Shown here: positions 59,832-64,000 of the stretch, in pieces
How the letters are laid out: every line of letters begins with the position of its first letter
Numbering within the stretch: the first letter of the stretch is position 1
Assembly (NCBI RefSeq): GCF_008330945.1
Contig: NZ_CP043489.1
Coordinates: 3,607,501 to 3,671,500 of the forward strand
Length of the DNA: 64,000 nt
Source: Labrys sp. KNU-23
Lineage (GTDB): Bacteria > Pseudomonadota > Alphaproteobacteria > Rhizobiales > Labraceae
Direction: 5' to 3'
Program-made: the position numbers and the translations under genes
Notes under the pieces: model-generated
What the model was told of the DNA's origin: nothing
Seen by the model: only the letters and a program-made list of their open reading frames with translations
Databases searched by the model: none

Positions 59832-60802
59832 CAGCGTTCCTTGAGATAGGGAATGCCCGCAGCCTTGGGCGGCGTCGCCGCGCCGACGAAGCCGGCCAGC
59901 ATCAGCACGGTGAGGATGAAAGGCAGCGCCGAGATCAGCTCGGAGGGCACCAGCATGCCGGCGACGACGAAGCCCGACCCCATGCGGATCGAGATGGCGT
60001 CGAGCAGGCCGAAGAGCAGGCAGGCGCCGAGCGCGGGCCAGGGCCGCCATTTGGCGAAGATCAGGGCTGCCAGGCCCATATAGCCGCGCCCGCCGGTCAT
60101 GTTGGAGACGAAGGCGGCCGAGTCGGCGGTGGAGAGATAGGCGCCGGCGATGCCGGTCAGCAGGCCGCAGATCAGCACGGCCCGGGAGCGCAGCCAGGCG
60201 ACCGAGATGCCGGCGGTATCGACGGCCTGCGGGTTCTCGCCGACGGCGCGCAGGCGCAGGCCGAAACGGGTCTTGTAGAGGACCCAGGCCGTCACCGGCA
60301 CGCAGAGGAAGGCGAAATAGACCAGGATCGAATGGCCGGAGAGCACGTCGGCATAGAGCTCACCGATCACCGGCACGCCCTTGATCGCCTCCGCGCCCGG
60401 CAGCTCGATCGGTTGGAAACGGGCGGCGCCGCTGAGGCTCGGCGTGCGGCCGCCCTCACCATACCAGGCATTGCCGATGAAGGCGGTCGAGCCGAGTGCC
60501 AGGATGTTGATGGCGACGCCGGAGACGATCTGGTTGCCACGGTAGCGTATGGAGGCGATGCCGTGCAGCAGCGCAAAGCCGATGGACACGATGATCGCGG
60601 CCACCAGACCGAGCCAGGCCGAGTCGTAGGTCGCCGCGGTGACCGCGGCGGCGAAGGCGCCGACCAGCATCTTGCCCTCGAGACCGATGTCGACGATGCC
60701 CGAGCGTTCCGAATAAAGGCCGGCGAGGGCGCACAGCAGGTAGGGTGTGGAGATGCGGATGGCGGCAGCCGCCACGCTCGCCAGCATGATCACGGTATCC
60801 AT
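59831..60802 (-). CDS. Nucleoside ABC transporter permease (BMP family system)
   Basis: The 323-residue permease has eight or more hydrophobic segments and the RbsC-like domain of YufQ/NupQ: LYSERSGIVDIGLEGKMLVGAF (part) near residue 28 and LRAVGENPQAVDTAGISV. It forms the channel with the permease encoded just upstream. Eighteen-base spacing is small: four bases lie between the two. Confidence 0.9.
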   Translation of the reverse strand: MDTVIMLASVAAAAIRISTPYLLCALAGLYSERSGIVDIGLEGKMLVGAFAAAVTAATYDSAWLGLVAAIIVSIGFALLHGIASIRYRGNQIVSGVAINILALGSTAFIGNAWYGEGGRTPSLSGAARFQPIELPGAEAIKGVPVIGELYADVLSGHSILVYFAFLCVPVTAWVLYKTRFGLRLRAVGENPQAVDTAGISVAWLRSRAVLICGLLTGIAGAYLSTADSAAFVSNMTGGRGYMGLAALIFAKWRPWPALGACLLFGLLDAISIRMGSGFVVAGMLVPSELISALPFILTVLMLAGFVGAATPPKAAGIPYLKER

Positions 60803-60806
60803 GGCC

Positions 60807-61979
60807 TCATGCTCCCTTGCTGGCGGGGGTGAACATCTGGAACAGGGCGGCGAGCTGCGGGCGGAACATGGTCTCGAGCGCGCCGACGAAGAGAATGATG
60901 ATGCCCTGGATCATCACGATCATGTTCTTGTCGAATACAGGGTTTTCGAAGGACAATTCCTGACCGCCCTGGATCAGCGCGCCGAACAGGATGGAGGCGA
61001 GCACGATGCCGGCCGGATGGGAGCGGCCCATCAGGGAAACGGCGATGCCGATGAAGCCGGCGCCGGCCGTGTAGTCGATGATCATGCGGTGCTGTTCGCC
61101 CATCAGCACATTGGCGCCCATCAGGCCGGCCAGTGCGCCAGAGATCAGCATGGCGACGACGATGATTTTCGCGGGCGAGATGCCGGCATAGACGGCGGCC
61201 GTCTGGTTGTGGCCGACCGTGCGCATCGCATAGCCGAGCCGTGTGCGCCAGATCAGGGCCCAGACCAGCACGGCTGCGATCAGGGCGATCGGAAAGGCGA
61301 GATTGACGAGGGTGAGGTCGAGCTGGATGCCGAGCCCGGCCAGGATGTCGCTGAGCAACGGCATGCCCGTCGAATCGGGGAAGAGCTCGGACTTCGGCTC
61401 GCCGGAGCCCGGCTTCATCATCACGTTCACCAGGAGATACTGCACCAGCGCGGTCGCGATGTAGTTGAACATGATGGTGGTGATGACGACGTGGCTGCCG
61501 CGCCTGGCCTGGAGGTAGCCCGGAATGAAGGCCCAGGCAGCGCCGAAGAGCATGCCGGCGATCATGCCGAGCGGAATGGCGAGGAACCAGGGAACGCTGC
61601 CCAGATGCAGGCAGGCGAGGGCGATGCCGATGCCGGCGATCTGGCCTTGTCCGTCCACGCCGATATTGAACAGGCCGGCATGGAAAGCGACGGCCACGGC
61701 AAGGCCGGCAAAGATGAAGGTGGTCGCGTAATAGAGCGTTGTGCCCACGGCGTTGGCGTCGCCGAACGCGCCCGTGATCATGGTGACGCCGACGGTCAAG
61801 GGGTCGGCGCCGACGATGATCCACACCGCGATGCCGGAGACGATGAAGGCCACCAATACGTTGAGCAGCGGCAGGACAATGGTGTCGGCCCACCAGGGCA
61901 GGGTGACGAGGCTGGCGCTGCTGCGCCCCGAGAAGATCGCCCCCAGAAAGGCCCCGGGCGTGGTGGTCTGTCCGCTCAT
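60807..61979 (-). CDS. Nucleoside ABC transporter permease (BMP family system)
   Basis: The 390-residue permease is of the YufP/NupP type, with FHAGLFNIGVDGQGQIAGIG (part) and MRTVGHNQTAAVYAGISPAKI (part). It overlaps the ATPase gene by four bases. The ATG 61979 is chosen for the overlap. Confidence 0.9.
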   Translation of the reverse strand: MSGQTTTPGAFLGAIFSGRSSASLVTLPWWADTIVLPLLNVLVAFIVSGIAVWIIVGADPLTVGVTMITGAFGDANAVGTTLYYATTFIFAGLAVAVAFHAGLFNIGVDGQGQIAGIGIALACLHLGSVPWFLAIPLGMIAGMLFGAAWAFIPGYLQARRGSHVVITTIMFNYIATALVQYLLVNVMMKPGSGEPKSELFPDSTGMPLLSDILAGLGIQLDLTLVNLAFPIALIAAVLVWALIWRTRLGYAMRTVGHNQTAAVYAGISPAKIIVVAMLISGALAGLMGANVLMGEQHRMIIDYTAGAGFIGIAVSLMGRSHPAGIVLASILFGALIQGGQELSFENPVFDKNMIVMIQGIIILFVGALETMFRPQLAALFQMFTPASKGA

Positions 61980-63493
61980 GCCGCCTCTCCCGACACGCCG
62001 GCCATCAGCAGGCCGAGGCCGTTCTCCGTGGCGTCCTTGGCCAGGCACTCGCCGGTGATGCGCCCACCACACATCACCAGGATGCGATCGGACAGGCCCA
62101 TGATCTCGTCGAGCTCGACCGAAACCACCAGAATACCCTTGCCGGCATCACGCATGCCGATCAGGCGGCGGTGGATGAACTCGATGGCGCCGATGTCGAC
62201 GCCGCGCGTCGGCTGTCCGACGATCAGCAAAGCCGGGTCACGCTCCATCTCGCGGGCCAGCACGATCTTCTGGGCGTTGCCGCCCGAGAAATTGGCCGTC
62301 TTCAGCTTCGGATCGCGCGGGCGCACGTCGAAGCGTTCCATCTTGTCGGTGAGGTCGGCGATGATGCGCCGGTAGTTGAGGAAGGGGCCGCTGCCGAGCT
62401 TGCGGTCCTTCTGGTAGCCCAGGATGGCGCTTTCATAGGCGGCAAAGGGCTTGACCAGTCCCATCTTCATGCGGTCTTCGGGCACATGGGCCAGGCCGAG
62501 CTTGCGCAGCTCCGCCGGGTCCGCGGCCGCGGCATTGCTGCCCCGCAGCCGGATCTCGCCGGAAAAGACCGGCCGGATGCCGGCAATGGCTTCGAGCAGC
62601 TCCGATTGGCCGTTGCCGGCGACGCCGGCGACGCCGACGATCTCGCCGGCCCGCACGGTGAAGGAGACGGCATCGACGCGGGTGATGCCCTTCTCATCCT
62701 TGACGGTGAGGTTCTTCACTTCGAGGATGATGTCGCCCGGCTTGGCCTCGGCCTTGTCGACGCGCAGCAGCACGCGGCGCCCCACCATCAGTTCGGCAAG
62801 CTCGGTGGGGTTGGTCTTGGCGGTGTCGACGGTGGCCACCATCTCGCCGCGCCGCATCACCGAGACGCGATCGGTGATCGCCATGATCTCGCGCAGCTTG
62901 TGGGTGATCAAGAGGATGGTCTTGCCCTGCTCGCGCAGGACCTTGAGGATTTCGAAGAGCTGGTCGGCCTCGGACGGGGTCAGCACGCCGGTGGGCTCGT
63001 CCAGGATGAGGATGTCGGCACCGCGATAGAGCGCCTTGAGAATCTCGACGCGCTGCTGGGCGCCGACGGGCAGTTCGCCGACCACGGCGTCCGGATCGAC
63101 TTCGAGATGATAGCTCGCTTCCAGCCGCGCCAGTTCGGTGCGGGCATGCTCGCGCCCCTTGGCCAGAAGGCCACCGCCCTCGGCGCCGAGCATGACGTTC
63201 TCCAGCACCGTGAACGGATCGACCAGCATGAAGTGCTGATGGACCATGCCGATGCCGGCGTCGATGGCATCCTGGGAGGAGCGGATCGCCTTCACGGCGT
63301 CGTTGACGTGGATTTCGCCGCTATCGGCCTCGTAGAAGCCGTAGATGATCGACATCAGCGTGGATTTGCCGGCGCCGTTCTCGCCGATGATGCCGTGGAT
63401 GGTGCCTCTCTCGACCACGAGGTCGATCGCCTTGTTGGCGTGGACGGGGCCGAAACGTTTGTCGATTTGCTTCAGTTCGAGGGCAGTTGCCAA
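61976..63493 (-). CDS. Nucleoside ABC transporter ATP-binding protein, two ABC domains
   Basis: The 505-residue protein has two ABC domains as in YufO/NupO: Walker A GENGAGKSTLMSI near residue 36, signature-like VGAQQRVEILKAL, Walker B DILILDEPTGVLTP, then a second domain with the degenerate GVAGNGQSELLEAIAGI, FSGGNAQKIVLARE, and the second Walker B region. It energises the nucleoside importer. Confidence 0.92.
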   Translation of the reverse strand: MATALELKQIDKRFGPVHANKAIDLVVERGTIHGIIGENGAGKSTLMSIIYGFYEADSGEIHVNDAVKAIRSSQDAIDAGIGMVHQHFMLVDPFTVLENVMLGAEGGGLLAKGREHARTELARLEASYHLEVDPDAVVGELPVGAQQRVEILKALYRGADILILDEPTGVLTPSEADQLFEILKVLREQGKTILLITHKLREIMAITDRVSVMRRGEMVATVDTAKTNPTELAELMVGRRVLLRVDKAEAKPGDIILEVKNLTVKDEKGITRVDAVSFTVRAGEIVGVAGVAGNGQSELLEAIAGIRPVFSGEIRLRGSNAAAADPAELRKLGLAHVPEDRMKMGLVKPFAAYESAILGYQKDRKLGSGPFLNYRRIIADLTDKMERFDVRPRDPKLKTANFSGGNAQKIVLAREMERDPALLIVGQPTRGVDIGAIEFIHRRLIGMRDAGKGILVVSVELDEIMGLSDRILVMCGGRITGECLAKDATENGLGLLMAGVSGEAA

Positions 63494-63599
63494 AGGGAGC
63501 CTCGCGGGAGCAATAGGGGCCGATCCCGGATCGGCGAAGACGGCGGTTCATAGCTGAAAGGCGAGCCCAGGCCCAATGCGGTTCACTTAGGGAGGAAAC

Positions 63600-63729
63600 G
63601 CTCCGATTTGTCACAGCCGGGCTTGACCCGGCTATCCAGGACCCCAACGCGCAACCGGTCGGGAGGTGGATTGCCGGGTCAAGCCCGGCAATGACAAAGG
63701 TCGTGCAGTCTCGAAAACGCTTGAGTGAA
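63600..63729. repeat. Two GCCGGG/CCCGGC palindromes, one with the conserved flank (copy B)
   Basis: Palindromes at 63616-63632 (GCCGGG-CTTGA-CCCGGC) and 63673-63689 (GCCGGG-TCAAG-CCCGGC). Bases 63690-63729, read on the minus strand (CACTCAAGCG, TGCACGACCTTTGTC), match the flank of copy A at 5762-5800. The element sits in the gap between the BMP protein gene and the ATPase gene. Confidence 0.8.
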
Positions 63730-63787
63730 CGGCACTAAATCCGGGGACCCGCCTTTCAGCTTACGAAAAAATGGTCTGGCCGCCCTC

Positions 63788-64000
63788 TCAGTTCACCGGG
63801 CAGACATTGTCCTTTTCGTAATTATGCACCACCACCTTGCCGTCGGCGATGTCCTTGGTCACCGCTTCGATGGCGGCCTTGTTGGCGTCGGTGACCAGGG
63901 GCTTGTTGTTGTCGTCCATGGCCAAGGCGACGCCGCTGTCCTTGATGCCGAGCACATGCGTGCCGGCCTTGAACTTGCCTTCCTCGCCGTCCTTGAAGCC
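63788..64000 (-). CDS. BMP-family substrate-binding protein, C-terminal part (truncated by window)
   Basis: The minus-strand frame is open to the right edge and gives 70 residues: GFKDGEEGKFKAGTHVLG, then IKDSGVALAMDDNNKPLV, and at the end VVVHNYEKDNVCPVN. These match the C-terminal end of Bmp/Med (basic membrane lipoprotein) nucleoside-binding proteins. It is the first gene of the minus-strand nucleoside ABC operon, separated from the ATPase gene by 294 bases of repeat DNA. Confidence 0.85.
   Translation of the reverse strand, partial: GFKDGEEGKFKAGTHVLGIKDSGVALAMDDNNKPLVTDANKAAIEAVTKDIADGKVVVHNYEKDNVCPVN

Noticed and set aside
60747..62375. A 542-codon plus-strand frame opposite the nucleoside permease genes
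   Set aside because: The acidic, His- and Asp-rich sequence is typical of the reverse reading of membrane-protein genes; no ribosome site or domain.

Overview
The window is GC-rich chromosomal DNA, apparently from an alphaproteobacterium of the Hyphomicrobiales (Rhizobiales). The evidence is the aerobic cob-type cobalamin cluster, a fused trpE(G) behind a Trp-codon leader attenuator, a fabA-fabB-fabI operon, many palindromic dispersed repeats, and frequent GTGA or ATGA gene overlaps. I cannot fix the genus. I saw no rRNA, tRNA, CRISPR array, insertion sequence or prophage.

Layout. 1-8307: late aerobic cobalamin pathway (cobN 3' end, cobG, cobH, cobI, cobJ, cobK on the other strand, cobL, cobE, cobM). 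8445-13767: otnK/otnC sugar-acid genes, two EamA exporters, and an ArsR plus SRPBCC pair with two clear operators. 13911-15526: L-carnitine dehydrogenase and a thioesterase. 15581-24091 (minus): a large operon of an acyl-CoA-dehydrogenase-like flavoenzyme, flavin reductase, a DUF1989-GcvT fusion and the four subunits of a heme-dependent oxidative N-demethylase (dimethylamine-monooxygenase type), with a divergent APC permease at 24446-26158. 26254-36322: mixed accessory genes (TetR/beta-lactamase-fold pair, methyltransferase with coiled coil, LysR/LysE, tautomerase, LysR/aldo-keto reductase, SNF2-like helicase with DUF3297, two very small proteins). 36435-39027: SsuABC-type ABC transporter. 39157-41494: trp leader and trpE(G). 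41821-47500 (minus): LacI regulator, carbohydrate ABC transporter and a GH172/DUF2961 glycosidase. 47680-51356: ECF sigma/anti-sigma, a divergent fasciclin protein, cytochrome b and a molybdopterin oxidoreductase. 51454-54595 (minus): fabA, fabB, fabI. 54871-56244: secreted caspase-like protein. 56563-64000: nucleoside salvage (deoA, deoB, cdd) and a BMP-type nucleoside ABC importer that runs off the right edge.

Most interesting. (i) The 15581-26158 methylated-amine locus joins a HODM complex, two GcvT-type folate proteins, a DUF1989 domain (the fold of carboxyguanidine deiminase) and a two-component flavin monooxygenase. Its substrate is not evident and it may be an undescribed oxidative N-demethylation pathway. 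(ii) A dispersed palindromic repeat has entered cobG in frame, and a second repeat forms the cobG C-terminus. (iii) Several regulatory circuits can be read directly: a complete trp attenuator, twin ArsR operators, twin TGTCAATC palindromes in the carnitine genes, a LacI operator, and a pair of divergent ECF promoters sharing the same ten bases.

Coordinates of starts were adjusted by eye from ribosome binding sites, overlaps and family N-termini. No database search was run, so family assignments rest on recognised motifs and gene context.
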